Source of the DNA: Deltaproteobacteria bacterium
Lineage (GTDB): Bacteria; Desulfobacterota; Binatia; HRBIN30; CADEER01
Assembly: GCA_029262455.1 (NCBI GenBank)
Contig: JAJCZJ010000031.1
Span: 1-64,000, forward strand
Direction of reading: 5' to 3'
Length of the DNA: 64,000 nt
Under the pieces are notes generated by a model. That model did not search any database. It saw only the letters and a list, made by a program, of their open reading frames with translations, and had not been told where the DNA came from. This document shows, piece after piece, positions 17,320-26,750 of the stretch; positions within the stretch are counted from its first letter, which is position 1; each line of letters starts with the position of its first letter. The position numbers and the translations under genes are program-made.

Positions 17320-18432
17320 TTGACGAAGTCGCCAGGGAACGGCATCAAGTCGAGCATGGAAGCCGGAAGCACCAAGGCCGGGAACACAAAGGTTCAGACA
17401 ACCCCGGCGCCCAACAACGAACCCGAATGGGCAAGCTGGCCAGACAAGAAGCTACTCGAGTTGCGATTCTGCGACCTCCGATTGCGTATCAAGGACAGCG
17501 CTCTCGAGACACGCATCGACCAACTACTTCGCGAGCTACGTCAGATCGGATTCAAGTTCAAACCGTTCTTCTGGCTCTCCACCGAATGGTTCACTCCGGA
17601 CGGTGTCCCCGGCTGCGCGGCACCGTTTTATCTGATCCACCCGAGACTCGCCGAGCTCGAACTGAGCCAGATCGGCGAAGTCGAAGGCGGCACCGCCGAG
17701 TGGTGCATGCGTATCCTCAGGCACGAAACGGGACACGCGATCGACAACGCGTTCCAACTGCGGCGCCGCAAACGCCGTCAGAAGATATTCGGTTCATCGA
17801 AGACGCCCTACCCTGAGTTCTACGAACCTCGTCCCTACACCCGCAGCATCGTGCGTCACCTCGAGCCGGCCTACGGCCTCAGCCATCCCGACGAGGATTT
17901 CGCCGAAACGTTCGCCGTTTGGATGACGCCGCACTCCACGTGGCGTCAACGCTACGCCAACTGGCCAGCCTTGAAGAAGCTCGAGTACATGGACGAGTTG
18001 ATGGCCGAGCTGATCGGCAAGCCGCCGATCACAACGCGACGCAAGCAAATCGAACCTCTGAAAGGGAACAAACTCACTCTTGGGGAACACTACGAGGCTC
18101 GACGTCTGCAACTCGGCGGAATGGAGCCCAATGTCTACGATCGATCGCTCAGAAAGTTGTTTCCACAGCGGCTCGAAGACACCAACTCGCCAAATTCCGC
18201 AAGGGTCTTTATCAAGAAGATTCGCAGCGAAGCCATGGCTAAAGTTACGCGCTGGTCCGGCGAACCCAAGTATCTCGTCGAGCGCGTCCTGTCTGAAGTC
18301 GAAAAACGTTGTCTCGAGCTCAGACTCGGTATCGAACCGGACCGCACCGAAACCAAGGAGGACTTCACCATTTTTCTAACCGCCGAGACACTGAAATACG
18401 TCCTCAAGGGAAGAAACCGAGAGTGGCTGTGA
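17320..18432 (+). CDS. Putative zinc metallopeptidase (HETGH)
   Basis: This protein has 370 residues if translation starts at TTG 17320, which has GAAGGA upstream; ATG 17356 is an alternative. The zinc motif HETGH lies at about residue 136 in MRILRHETGHAIDNAF. A downstream acidic ligand candidate lies in HPDEDFAETFAVWM. This matches the putative zinc-binding metallopeptidase families near PF15887 (recognised by motif only). No signal peptide is present, so it acts in the cytosol. It overlaps the ATP-grasp gene by 4 bp, so the two products probably act together. Confidence 0.75.
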   Translation: MTKSPGNGIKSSMEAGSTKAGNTKVQTTPAPNNEPEWASWPDKKLLELRFCDLRLRIKDSALETRIDQLLRELRQIGFKFKPFFWLSTEWFTPDGVPGCAAPFYLIHPRLAELELSQIGEVEGGTAEWCMRILRHETGHAIDNAFQLRRRKRRQKIFGSSKTPYPEFYEPRPYTRSIVRHLEPAYGLSHPDEDFAETFAVWMTPHSTWRQRYANWPALKKLEYMDELMAELIGKPPITTRRKQIEPLKGNKLTLGEHYEARRLQLGGMEPNVYDRSLRKLFPQRLEDTNSPNSARVFIKKIRSEAMAKVTRWSGEPKYLVERVLSEVEKRCLELRLGIEPDRTETKEDFTIFLTAETLKYVLKGRNREWL

Positions 18433-19451
18433 AAAAGCTCCGCATTCTTGCCGTCATGCACGACGTACTTGTGCCACCGGACGACATCTCCGGACACAAC
18501 CTTGCGACCGTCGACTGGAAGATGGAGTTCGACGTCACCATCACTCTCAAGGACATGGGACACGAGGTCATGAGCATCGGCGTCGACAACAAGCTCGACC
18601 TGATCAAGGAACTGGTCGACTCGTGGAAGCCGGACATTGTTCTCAACATGGTCGAGGACTTTCTCAATATACCGACATTCGACGTGAACTTCGTCAGCTA
18701 TCTCGAACTCCTCCGCATCCCGTACACAGGGTGCAATCCGCGCGGCCTCCATCTCGGCCGCGACAAGGCTCTCTCGAAGAAGGTGATGGCCTACCACGGC
18801 GTCCCCGTACCACGCTTCCACGTTTTCCCGGACCATCACAAAGTGCGCGTGCCAAGCGACATCGAGTATCCGGTCATCGTCAAAGCGCAAGTCAAAGAGG
18901 CGTCGGCTGGCATCTCGCAAGCATCGATCGTCGACAGCGACGAGAAGCTGATTGAGCGCGTCACCTTCATGCACGAACAGATAGGAGGCCACGCGGTCGC
19001 CGAGCAATTCATCCCCGGCCGTGAGCTCTACATCGGCGTCATTGGAAACCGCGCCCTGCGCGCCTTCCCGATTTGGGAAATGCAGTTCACTAAATGGCCC
19101 GACGACACACCGAAAATTGCTACCGGCCAGGTGAAGTTCAACTCCACTTACCAAAAGAAGCGAGGCATCAAGACCTGCAGAGCCCCGGAAATCCCACCGC
19201 CCCTCGCACGTAAGATCAAACGCGCTTGCCTAGAAGCCTACCGAGCCCTCGACCTCAGTGGCTACGCCCGCATCGACGTCCGCCTAACGCCGGAAGGGAA
19301 ATTCTACATTCTTGAAGCCAATCCAAACCCCCAGCTCGCCTTCGGAGAAGACTTCGCCGAATCGGCTGAGCACGAAGGATTTTCCTACGACGAATTGCTC
19401 CAGAAGATTTTGAAACTGGGACTGGCGTATCGTCCGGATCATCGTGGCTAG
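18429..19451 (+). CDS. ATP-grasp ligase (D-Ala-D-Ala ligase-like)
   Basis: This protein has 340 residues from GTG 18429, which overlaps the preceding stop as GTGA; GTG 18423 is an alternative. Landmarks: RILAVMHDVLVPP at the N-terminus; GCNPRGLHLGRDKALSKKVM; the ATP-grasp lysine strand YPVIVKAQVKEASAGIS; EQFIPGRELYIGVIG; and the metal-binding end ARIDVRLTPEGKFYILEANPNPQ. This is a complete ATP-grasp core. It forms an amide-type bond from a carboxylate and an amine using ATP; the real substrate is unknown. The coupling to a metallopeptidase argues for a peptide substrate rather than housekeeping Ddl. Confidence 0.85.
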   Translation: MKKLRILAVMHDVLVPPDDISGHNLATVDWKMEFDVTITLKDMGHEVMSIGVDNKLDLIKELVDSWKPDIVLNMVEDFLNIPTFDVNFVSYLELLRIPYTGCNPRGLHLGRDKALSKKVMAYHGVPVPRFHVFPDHHKVRVPSDIEYPVIVKAQVKEASAGISQASIVDSDEKLIERVTFMHEQIGGHAVAEQFIPGRELYIGVIGNRALRAFPIWEMQFTKWPDDTPKIATGQVKFNSTYQKKRGIKTCRAPEIPPPLARKIKRACLEAYRALDLSGYARIDVRLTPEGKFYILEANPNPQLAFGEDFAESAEHEGFSYDELLQKILKLGLAYRPDHRG

Positions 19452-19452
19452 G

Positions 19453-19535
19453 TGCGGGGTATAGGTGCGGGGTACGGGGTACAGGGTACGGGGTACGGGG
19501 TGCGGGGTACGGGGTGCGGGGTACGGGGTACGGGT
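19453..19535 (+). repeat. CGGGGTA heptamer array
   Basis: About ten copies of CGGGGTA/CGGGGTG run in tandem just after the ATP-grasp stop. A shorter copy in the reverse orientation occurs at 23257-23292 on the other side of the sigma-kinase operon. It is non-coding. Confidence 0.85.
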
Positions 19536-19638
19536 GCTCGGTTTCGGCGACTTTACTGGCGATCTCGGTAAGGTTGAGGGGGGGGGCCGCCACTAGTCCC
19601 GCTTCGGATATCTGTCACGAACGCTATAGTGGCGCATC

Positions 19639-20346
19639 ATGCCGCAACCGCAGCTGTTTCCCGCGACGCGATGGACGCTCATCCTCGCTTCGCGAAACTC
19701 GAGCGCCGAACGCCGCTCCGCGCTCGAGGAACTGCTCGCGACCTACTGGAAGCCACTCTACGTATACGCTCGCCACTGCGGATTTTCTGACACGGACGCG
19801 CAAGACGCAGTCCAGGGCCTCTGTACCCGTCTGCTCGAGCGCGAGTTTCTCCGTGACCTCGACCCGGAACGCGGTCGCTTGCGCTCCTACCTTCGGACCG
19901 CCATGCGCAATTATCTGCACAACGAACACGAACGGGCGCACGCCGCGAAGCGCGGCGGCGGGGCGCTGGTGTTTTCGATCGACGAGGATACTGACAAGTC
20001 GATCCTGACGACCTCCGGATCGACGCCAGAGGCTGCCTATGACCGGGCTTGGGCCCTCACCGCGTTTCGAAAAGCTCTCGATCGCCTCGAGGCGGAATAT
20101 CGCAGTAGCCGGCAGAAGACGCCGTTCGAAGTCGTCGCGCGGTTCTTCGACCCTGCGCAGGAGCCACCGAGCATCAGTGAAACCGCTACCAGTCTGTCCA
20201 TCTCGGGTGGTCAGCTGCGGGTCGCGTTGCACAGAGCCCGAGCCCGATTTCGAACGTTGCTGCTCGAAGAAGCCGCAGACACCGTCGAAACTTCGACGAG
20301 CGCTGAGGATGAGGTCGGTGAACTCCTGCGGAGCCTGCAACAATGA
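19639..20346 (+). CDS. ECF-type RNA polymerase sigma factor
   Basis: This 235-residue sigma factor has region 2 visible as WKPLYVYARHCGFSDTDAQD, then QGLCTRLLE and RLRSYLRTAMRNYLHNE. Region 4 is at the C-terminus, with ISETATSLSISGGQLRVALH as its helix-turn-helix. This subtype typically lies next to Ser/Thr kinases, and here the kinase start overlaps the sigma stop by 4 bp. No anti-sigma gene is present. The kinase probably takes that control role, which is inference. The start ATG at 19639 opens with PQPQLFPATRWTLIL. Confidence 0.88.
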   Translation: MPQPQLFPATRWTLILASRNSSAERRSALEELLATYWKPLYVYARHCGFSDTDAQDAVQGLCTRLLEREFLRDLDPERGRLRSYLRTAMRNYLHNEHERAHAAKRGGGALVFSIDEDTDKSILTTSGSTPEAAYDRAWALTAFRKALDRLEAEYRSSRQKTPFEVVARFFDPAQEPPSISETATSLSISGGQLRVALHRARARFRTLLLEEAADTVETSTSAEDEVGELLRSLQQ

Positions 20347-21776
20347 CGCAGCTGTGCAGCCGCTGCGGGACACAAATCATCGACGCTGCCGGCCCTTGCC
20401 CTGGTTGTCTGTGGACCGAAGAAGCCGATCTTCTTCTGGCAGACCGATGGAGGCTGCACGAAGAGATCGGGCGCGGCGCGACCGGGACCGTCTACCGGGC
20501 CATCGATACGACGAACGACCGCCAGGTCGCGGTGAAAATCCTCGCCGACGATCTGATTGACGACGACGCCTCTCGACAGAGATTCCGGCGCGAAGCGGCC
20601 GCTCTCGAGCGGCTCGACAATCCGCACATCATCGCGATCTACGACCACGGAGTCTGGCAGGACGTACCGTATCTCGTCATGGAGTTGGTCGACGGTGCTC
20701 CCCTCTCGGCATCGATGCCGCTCTCGATCGACTCGGTCCTCGACATCGGCATACAGATCTGTAGCGCGCTCGCTTACGCGCATGGACGGGACATCGTCCA
20801 TCGCGACCTCAAGCCGGCCAACATTCTGATCGACAGTGCCGGCCAGGTGAAGATCGCCGACTTCGGAATCGCGCGCCTCATCGAGACGAACGAGACCGGA
20901 TGGACGGTTACGTCCGCGGATCAAACTTCCGGAACCCCGCACTATATGGCACCAGAAGCGCTCGAAGGTAGTTCCATCGACCCGAGATCCGATATCTATT
21001 CGGTCGGCGTCGTCCTGTACGAGGCCAGCGAGGGAAAGTTACCAATCGGGCGGTCCGCTCCAGCACCTTGGCCCCTCGAACCGATCCTCAACACCGCGAT
21101 GCAGCCTGAGGCCGAGCAGCGCTATTCTTCAATTCGTGAAATGGAACGTGATCTGCGTAAGAACGCGACCGACAATGCGAATCCAGGCCTGCCGCCAGAC
21201 GAGCGAGTTTGGCTGCGCAGCGTAGCCGTATTGTTGGCACTCGCGACAGCTGCCGCCATCTGGGCAGTGATGGTCTCGCTCACGCCTCGCATCCTCGCCG
21301 TAGCCGAGATCTCGCCTCTGACGATGTTCCCACCGCGGCAACTACCAGACGGCCGCTTCGTCTCGATGGCCCGATTCGAAACACTGCCCATCCTCGGCGC
21401 GGCTGCGATGATCGCCATTGGCCTCGCGGGATACGGCCTACTCCGCCAGCACTGGCGCAGGAACGGACTCGATCGCCCGAACTCCACATCGTCCCTCGAC
21501 GCGCGATACTTGGTCGGCATCGGTGCTGGTCTGATGCTGCTCTACTTCGGCGGAAGGCTCATCGAACCCTTCGGATACCGCGTCTCCACCTACATCCCAG
21601 TCATCGCCGGAATCCTCGAGTTCGGAGTGGTTTTCCTCTTCTGGGATCACGCCCTCGAATGTATCCGAACATCGCGCCCGATCGGCAAGGAAACGACATT
21701 GTGGCTCGGAGTGGGCCTGGCCGTTTTGCCGCCGTGCGTCGAGTTTTTCACCTACGTGACCAACTGGTCGCACTGA
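20343..21776 (+). CDS. Membrane Ser/Thr protein kinase with N-terminal zinc ribbon
   Basis: This 477-residue protein begins with a CSRCG...CPGC zinc ribbon (residues 5-22). A complete kinase domain follows: GRGATGTVY (residues 43-51), K65 in VAVKIL, HRDLKPANIL with catalytic D155, DFG at 173-175 and GTPHYMAPEAL. Four hydrophobic segments lie in residues 285-470. There is no PASTA or other recognised sensor; the membrane region may sense. It is coupled to the sigma factor by the ATGA overlap and probably controls it by phosphorylation. Confidence 0.93.
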   Translation: MTQLCSRCGTQIIDAAGPCPGCLWTEEADLLLADRWRLHEEIGRGATGTVYRAIDTTNDRQVAVKILADDLIDDDASRQRFRREAAALERLDNPHIIAIYDHGVWQDVPYLVMELVDGAPLSASMPLSIDSVLDIGIQICSALAYAHGRDIVHRDLKPANILIDSAGQVKIADFGIARLIETNETGWTVTSADQTSGTPHYMAPEALEGSSIDPRSDIYSVGVVLYEASEGKLPIGRSAPAPWPLEPILNTAMQPEAEQRYSSIREMERDLRKNATDNANPGLPPDERVWLRSVAVLLALATAAAIWAVMVSLTPRILAVAEISPLTMFPPRQLPDGRFVSMARFETLPILGAAAMIAIGLAGYGLLRQHWRRNGLDRPNSTSSLDARYLVGIGAGLMLLYFGGRLIEPFGYRVSTYIPVIAGILEFGVVFLFWDHALECIRTSRPIGKETTLWLGVGLAVLPPCVEFFTYVTNWSH

Positions 21777-21834
21777 AAGTTCGTAACGCTCTCCCGATTT
21801 CTCTGTATCGCCCACCGAGAAAAGGAGACACGCC

Positions 21835-23232
21835 ATGGAAAACCAAAACAATTACCGCTTCAACTCGCTTCCGACCAACATTAAGGATCTACTGCGGCTG
21901 TGGGTCACCTCGACCGCTCCCGTTGACCGCCGAACCTACCTGCTTTCAGCGCTGGTCCTGATCCCGATCAGATTTCTCGTCGATTCGGCCGTCTTCTATG
22001 TTTTCTCAGGTGGCCACTTGTGGAGCCTCCTCGACTACATGAGCCCGTTCGTCGGTTACCGCTTCTCGGAGAGCGGCGCGAAAGAAACATTTGGTCCGCT
22101 GATCATCACCAGCATTCCGTTCCTCTGGATCGCCACATCTCTGAGCATCCGGCGCTGTATCGACGCCGGTCGCTCAGCCTTTCTCGGCCTGATGATCCTC
22201 GTACCGATTCTGAATTGGTTCGTGTTCGCAACGCTCGCAACACTCGAAGGCGTTGAGAACAACACCAGCCGCCCGACTGACACTTCACCGGTCGGCTGGC
22301 CGCTCAGTCTCGCCGCAACCCTACTGGCGGCCTTTCTCGGCGTCGGGGCAATGGTCGTCAGCGTTTTCCACTTCGGTTCGTACGGTAGTGCCCTCTTCCT
22401 CGGCACGCCATTCCTACAGGGCCTCTTTGTCGGTTACGCCACCACCCGCGGCGACGATGATTCCCTCGGACGCGCCGTCGTTCTCACTCACCTCGCAGTC
22501 CTCATGACCGGAGCGATGATGCTGAGCTTCGCGCTCGAAGGCCTCGTGTGCCTGCTCATGGCCTATCCGATCTGGGGCGGCTGTGCAGTTCTCGGCTCAC
22601 TCGCGGGCTATTCGATCGGTCGCGGAGGGCAAGTCGGATCATTGGAGAAGGCCGCGATTCTATTGACTCTTCCCGCGCTCCTCGGAGCGGAGACTCATCG
22701 CACCGATCCACCGCAGCGCGAGGTCATTTCCGTTGTCGAAATCGACGCGCCGCCAGAAGTGGTATGGCCACTGGTGGTTGGCTTCACCGAACTGCCTCCA
22801 ATCTCGGAATGGGAGTTTCGCCTCGGCATCGCACACCCAATCCGCGCACGTATCGAAGGGCACGGCGTCGGCGCGGTGCGCTACTGCGAATTCTCGACGG
22901 GCCCGTTTGTCGAGCCAATCACCCATTGGGAAGAGCCGTACCGACTTGCGTTCGATGTCCTGCAGCAGCCCGAGCCAATGCACGAATGGAGTCCCTACAA
23001 AAACATCGATGCGCCGCATCTGCTGAACACGATGCGCAGCCAGCGCGGCGAGTTCCGCCTCATCCCAATCGGCGAAGGACGTACGCGACTGGAGGGCAGC
23101 ACCTGGTACGAAATCGAGATGTTTCCGCAGCCCTACTGGGGCGGCTACTCCGACGCCCTCGTCCACACGATTCACAATCGAGTCCTACGCAATATCAAGT
23201 TGCGCGCCGAACAGCAGATCGCCGCCCTCTGA
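21835..23232 (+). CDS. DUF805-like membrane domain fused to SRPBCC domain
   Basis: This 465-residue protein has an AAAAGGAG site before ATG 21835. The first 280 residues hold about seven hydrophobic segments with a DUF805-like pattern (RRCIDAGRSAFLGLMILVPI). From about residue 295 a soluble SRPBCC/polyketide-cyclase-type domain follows (VVEIDAPPEVVWPLVVGFTE). It has a full-length hydrophobic-cavity fold and YEIEMFPQPYWGGYSDALVH near the end. It follows the kinase by 58 bp and could be a target or output of the sigma-kinase unit. The function of the fusion is unknown. Confidence 0.7.
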   Translation: MENQNNYRFNSLPTNIKDLLRLWVTSTAPVDRRTYLLSALVLIPIRFLVDSAVFYVFSGGHLWSLLDYMSPFVGYRFSESGAKETFGPLIITSIPFLWIATSLSIRRCIDAGRSAFLGLMILVPILNWFVFATLATLEGVENNTSRPTDTSPVGWPLSLAATLLAAFLGVGAMVVSVFHFGSYGSALFLGTPFLQGLFVGYATTRGDDDSLGRAVVLTHLAVLMTGAMMLSFALEGLVCLLMAYPIWGGCAVLGSLAGYSIGRGGQVGSLEKAAILLTLPALLGAETHRTDPPQREVISVVEIDAPPEVVWPLVVGFTELPPISEWEFRLGIAHPIRARIEGHGVGAVRYCEFSTGPFVEPITHWEEPYRLAFDVLQQPEPMHEWSPYKNIDAPHLLNTMRSQRGEFRLIPIGEGRTRLEGSTWYEIEMFPQPYWGGYSDALVHTIHNRVLRNIKLRAEQQIAAL

Positions 23233-23256
23233 GCGCAGGTACTAGGGTACAAGGTC

Positions 23257-23292
23257 CGAGACCCCCTTACCCTGTACCCCGCACCCCGCCCC
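23257..23292 (-). repeat. Inverted CGGGGTA-type array
   Basis: Read on the minus strand this segment repeats GGGGCGGGGTGCGGGGTACAG, the same heptamer family as 19453-19535 but in opposite orientation. The two arrays bracket the sigma-kinase-DUF805 operon. Confidence 0.7.
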
Positions 23293-24122
23293 TATCCTTC
23301 TGGATCGACAAACGACGGTGCGCGCTGCTCCAGGTTGGCCATGACCGCTTCCAACTGATTGGGCTTGCCGATCAAGGATCCCTGGAGGCGCGCTTCGGTA
23401 CGCAGACCATCCTCCAAGTCGCTGTACATCGCGCTGTCGAGCAAGGACTTCGCGGCGCGGATTGCCTGCGGCGACTTCCTGGCAATCTCAGCGGCCATCT
23501 CGCGCGCTGCCGCGAGCGGATCTTCAGAAATGCGCGTCACCAGCCCGATCTCCGCTGCCTCCGCGGCAGCAACAATGCGACCGGTATAAGTCAGCTCCTT
23601 GGCCACATCGAGACGCACCAGGTGTCGCAGTGTCTGCGTGCCCGTCATGTCGGGAATCAGTCCCCATTTGATCTCCATCACCGAGAAGCGGGCGTCGGCC
23701 GTTGCGATACGAATGTCCGCACCGAGCGCGATCTGCAGACCGCCGCCGAAGGCAACGCCGTGCACCGCTGCTATCACGGGTACCGGCAAACTCATCCACA
23801 CGTACGCCGCCTGCTGCGCCAGCGTCGCCGGCCCACCGTTCACTTTTCCGAGCAGCCCACCAGCCGACTTCTTCGCGCCGTCGCCATCGCCGGACTTCTG
23901 CCCAGCCATCGCGGCGAAACTGCCGAAGTCCAGGCCGGCACAAAACGCCCGCCCCTCTCCCGACAACACCACCGCGCGCACCGACGAATCAGCCGCCAAC
24001 GCCGCGCCCTTTTCGGAGAGGCCCACGAACATCGCCTGGTCCAGGGCGTTCATCTTTTCGGGGCGATTCAGGCGAACATCCGCCACGCCCCCCTCGATCT
24101 TCACTGAAACTCGATCAGACAT
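23292..24122 (-). CDS. Crotonase-family enoyl-CoA hydratase/isomerase
   Basis: This is a 276-residue protein. Crotonase landmarks are NRPEKMNALDQAM near the N-terminus, the oxyanion-hole segments AFCAGLDFGSFAAM and HGVAFGGGLQIALGADIRIA, and FSVMEIKWGLIPDMTGTQTL. It acts on acyl-CoA thioesters in the cytosol; hydratase versus isomerase cannot be decided by eye. An insert rich in Gly/Lys/Asp (GQKSGDGDGAKKSAGG) is longer than usual. It is a single gene, convergent with the DUF805 fusion. Confidence 0.92.
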   Translation of the reverse strand: MSDRVSVKIEGGVADVRLNRPEKMNALDQAMFVGLSEKGAALAADSSVRAVVLSGEGRAFCAGLDFGSFAAMAGQKSGDGDGAKKSAGGLLGKVNGGPATLAQQAAYVWMSLPVPVIAAVHGVAFGGGLQIALGADIRIATADARFSVMEIKWGLIPDMTGTQTLRHLVRLDVAKELTYTGRIVAAAEAAEIGLVTRISEDPLAAAREMAAEIARKSPQAIRAAKSLLDSAMYSDLEDGLRTEARLQGSLIGKPNQLEAVMANLEQRAPSFVDPEG

Positions 24123-24380
24123 CGACGCATCGTCGATGCTTCCACAGCCACGGTCAAGCGGTCAGCCCACCGGCCTCGGACGCCGCTCGGAAGGACTCGC
24201 CCGCCGTGAAGATCGCGAACAACACCCCACCCCCCAGCCCCCGTCGCCGAAGCGAAGATCAGCTCTTCTGCAACGATCTCAATCACTTACAGGCAGTGAA
24301 CATCGTTCAACCCGAATGAACACCCTCATGGCAACGGGGGCCAATCCCCACCAACGGACAACCACCCAGGAGATCCAATC

Positions 24381-25685
24381 ATGACCCGATCACTGAGAAT
24401 CATCGTCGCAATCACGCTGATCGTCCTTACAAATGCCCTACCAAGTCCAGTAGGAGCACAACCGTTCCTACTCGAAGGTGTCGTGTTCTCGTCCGATACG
24501 ACATCCACGTTGCCGAACGGCGTCGCCGATGACGGAGTCGTTGTAACGCACTTCTTCGGACAAAACCCCACCACCCAACTTCCCGTCGCACTGCCGAGCT
24601 CAGTTGACATCACCGCGCTGCACCAGCGCGCACCCGGAGCCTTCCTTCTATCCTTCGACACTACGGTCGTGCTTCCCAGCATCCTCGGGGATCTCACAGC
24701 GCAGCCCAACGACGTCCTCAGTTTCGGTCTCGGGTTCAACGGCAGCCCATCGTACATCGGGATCTTCGTCGGCTCGTTCGTCGGCGTCCCCGATGGAGTA
24801 TCCGTCGATGCCGTTAGCGAGATCGGCGCCACTCTCTATCTATCGTTCGACACCACCGTCTCGCTCGGCGATCAGCAACCGATCACTGTCGATGACGAAG
24901 ACATCGTCGCGTACGACCCGGTCGAGAACTCCTTCGCCTTCGTCGTCGATATGTCGAGCGAAGGAATCGATCCCGCACTCGACCTCGACGCCCTACATGT
25001 CTTTCCGCCACAGTTTCTCGCCGACCCAAACTCCTACCTAGTATCGTTCGATGGCAGCGGCACCGTCGCCGGCATCGCCTTCGACGATGAAGACGTTCTA
25101 TTCTTTGCCCGCGCCGACAACGTCATCACCGGCCAGTGGCTGTTGCTCTACGACGGTTCACAACAGCTGCCGCAAGCATGGACGGCCGCAGACCTCGACG
25201 CGTTCCACGGATTTCCGCTCGAGCTGTCACTGACGCCACTGCCTACATTCACGGCAACGCCCACCGCGACGCTCACAGCCACGCCAACATCGACGCCGAC
25301 AGCAACCGCAACTCCACCTGCAACATTCACAGCAACCCCAACCGCGACACCGACGGCCACCGCTGGAGATCCGACAGCAACCCCAACATCGACGAGTACG
25401 CGAGCGGGCGATACCCCGACTGCGACTCCAACGTCTACGCCGGATCAGAACACCGCAACCGCCACCCCAACAGCAACACCCACCGCAACGCCGGCGAACG
25501 CCTGTCCCGGAGACTGCGACGGCAACGGCGCCGTCTCGGTTTCCGAGCTCATTCGCGGTGTCAACATTGCCCTTGGAAACAGCACTGTCGCCGCATGCCC
25601 GAGTTTCGATACCGACAGGAACGGCCGCGTCTCGATCGCCGAACTCGTCCGGGCCGTCAATGCCGCTCTCAACGGATGCCCGTAG
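24381..25685 (+). CDS. Secreted protein with Thr-Pro linker and C-terminal dockerin-like module
   Basis: This 434-residue protein starts at ATG 24381 (AGGAG upstream) with a signal peptide ending at about SPVGAQP. Residues 25-290 repeat the pattern FLLSFDTTVVLP/LYLSFDTTVSLG, beta-rich units about 60 residues apart. A TATPTATPT linker of about 80 residues follows. The last 60 residues hold paired EF-hand loops DCDGNGAVSVSE and DTDRNGRVSIAE, with Ca2+ ligands at positions 1, 3, 5 and 12. A dockerin-like binding role is inference. The next gene follows at 48 bp. Confidence 0.85.
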   Translation: MTRSLRIIVAITLIVLTNALPSPVGAQPFLLEGVVFSSDTTSTLPNGVADDGVVVTHFFGQNPTTQLPVALPSSVDITALHQRAPGAFLLSFDTTVVLPSILGDLTAQPNDVLSFGLGFNGSPSYIGIFVGSFVGVPDGVSVDAVSEIGATLYLSFDTTVSLGDQQPITVDDEDIVAYDPVENSFAFVVDMSSEGIDPALDLDALHVFPPQFLADPNSYLVSFDGSGTVAGIAFDDEDVLFFARADNVITGQWLLLYDGSQQLPQAWTAADLDAFHGFPLELSLTPLPTFTATPTATLTATPTSTPTATATPPATFTATPTATPTATAGDPTATPTSTSTRAGDTPTATPTSTPDQNTATATPTATPTATPANACPGDCDGNGAVSVSELIRGVNIALGNSTVAACPSFDTDRNGRVSIAELVRAVNAALNGCP

Positions 25686-25733
25686 CCTCTCGAAAACCAA
25701 ACACGAAACCACAAGCAAGCAAAGGAGCGCAAG

Positions 25734-26537
25734 ATGAAAAAGATGAATCAGACAATCAACTCCAGCCTCGCTGCCATCGCAATTGCCGTTGCAGCTTCCA
25801 CCTCCGCCCTCGCCAGTGATGGTGTCATCGAAATCAACCAAGCCCGCGCCGAGGCCGGCAACGTCACCGTCGGCGACTCTCCCGGGTTCCCGGTAACACT
25901 GAGCGCAAAGGGCAGCTACCTCCTGACCAGCAACCTCGACGCCGGCGCGGAAAGTGGTATCGAGATCACCGCCCCAGACGTGACCGTCGACCTAAACGGA
26001 TTCAAACTCAGCGGTACAGCGGTCGACGGTTCAAAAGGTATCAACTCGACCTTTGTCGGCAGCAGAGTAAGAGACGGGGTCGTCCAATCCTTCAACTCCG
26101 GTGGCATCCATCTAGACGACGACGCCGTCGTCGAGAACGTGCGCGTCACCGATTCGAACTCCCATGGCATCTCGGTCGGCAACAACAGTCGCGTCACAAA
26201 CTGCCAAGCCGTCCGCCACGGTCTCCGCGGCATCGGAGCAGGCAACAACGCCGTCGTGTCTGGGAACATCTCCCAAGATAGCTTCATCGGCATTCGCGCC
26301 GACGGCGGCGTGATCCGCGACAACACGGTCCAGGGAGACGGCAACATCGGAATTCAGGCCGAAGGAAGACCCACGGTCGTCATCAACAACACAGTCAACG
26401 GCGACTGGGATATCGGCCTCGCGATGTCATCTAGCGTCGGTTACGGCGGCAACTCCATCAGCGGCGGCACGAACCACGTGAACAACAACGGTGTCCAGAT
26501 CGGCCCCAATCTCTGCGGCACGAACTTGTGCCAGTGA
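25734..26537 (+). CDS. Secreted right-handed beta-helix protein
   Basis: This 267-residue protein has a signal peptide (IAIAVAASTSALA) and an N-terminal cap. From about residue 80 come many coils of 20-25 residues with the pattern VxDxxxxxxHGIxVGNNSRVTNC. This is typical of parallel beta-helix (PbH1-type) folds found in pectate-lyase-like and adhesion proteins. No catalytic residues can be named. It is close behind the dockerin-like gene, so both may be exported together. Confidence 0.85.
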   Translation: MKKMNQTINSSLAAIAIAVAASTSALASDGVIEINQARAEAGNVTVGDSPGFPVTLSAKGSYLLTSNLDAGAESGIEITAPDVTVDLNGFKLSGTAVDGSKGINSTFVGSRVRDGVVQSFNSGGIHLDDDAVVENVRVTDSNSHGISVGNNSRVTNCQAVRHGLRGIGAGNNAVVSGNISQDSFIGIRADGGVIRDNTVQGDGNIGIQAEGRPTVVINNTVNGDWDIGLAMSSSVGYGGNSISGGTNHVNNNGVQIGPNLCGTNLCQ

Positions 26538-26750
26538 ACGAACCGCTTTCCCCACCCCTTCGATTCACCTCCACGGCGTCATCCGCCTGGAGGTGCATCG
26601 CGTTCTGACGAATCAAGCTCCAAAAAACGCATGAGTTGCAGACTCTGTTCCGTTTCGAGTAGTTGGTACCGGAGTTCGACTCACCGCCAAGACATGGCGC
26701 AGCCGGGGGCCGCTCGCAATTCAGCAGCCACGAAACGAAAGGACGAATCC

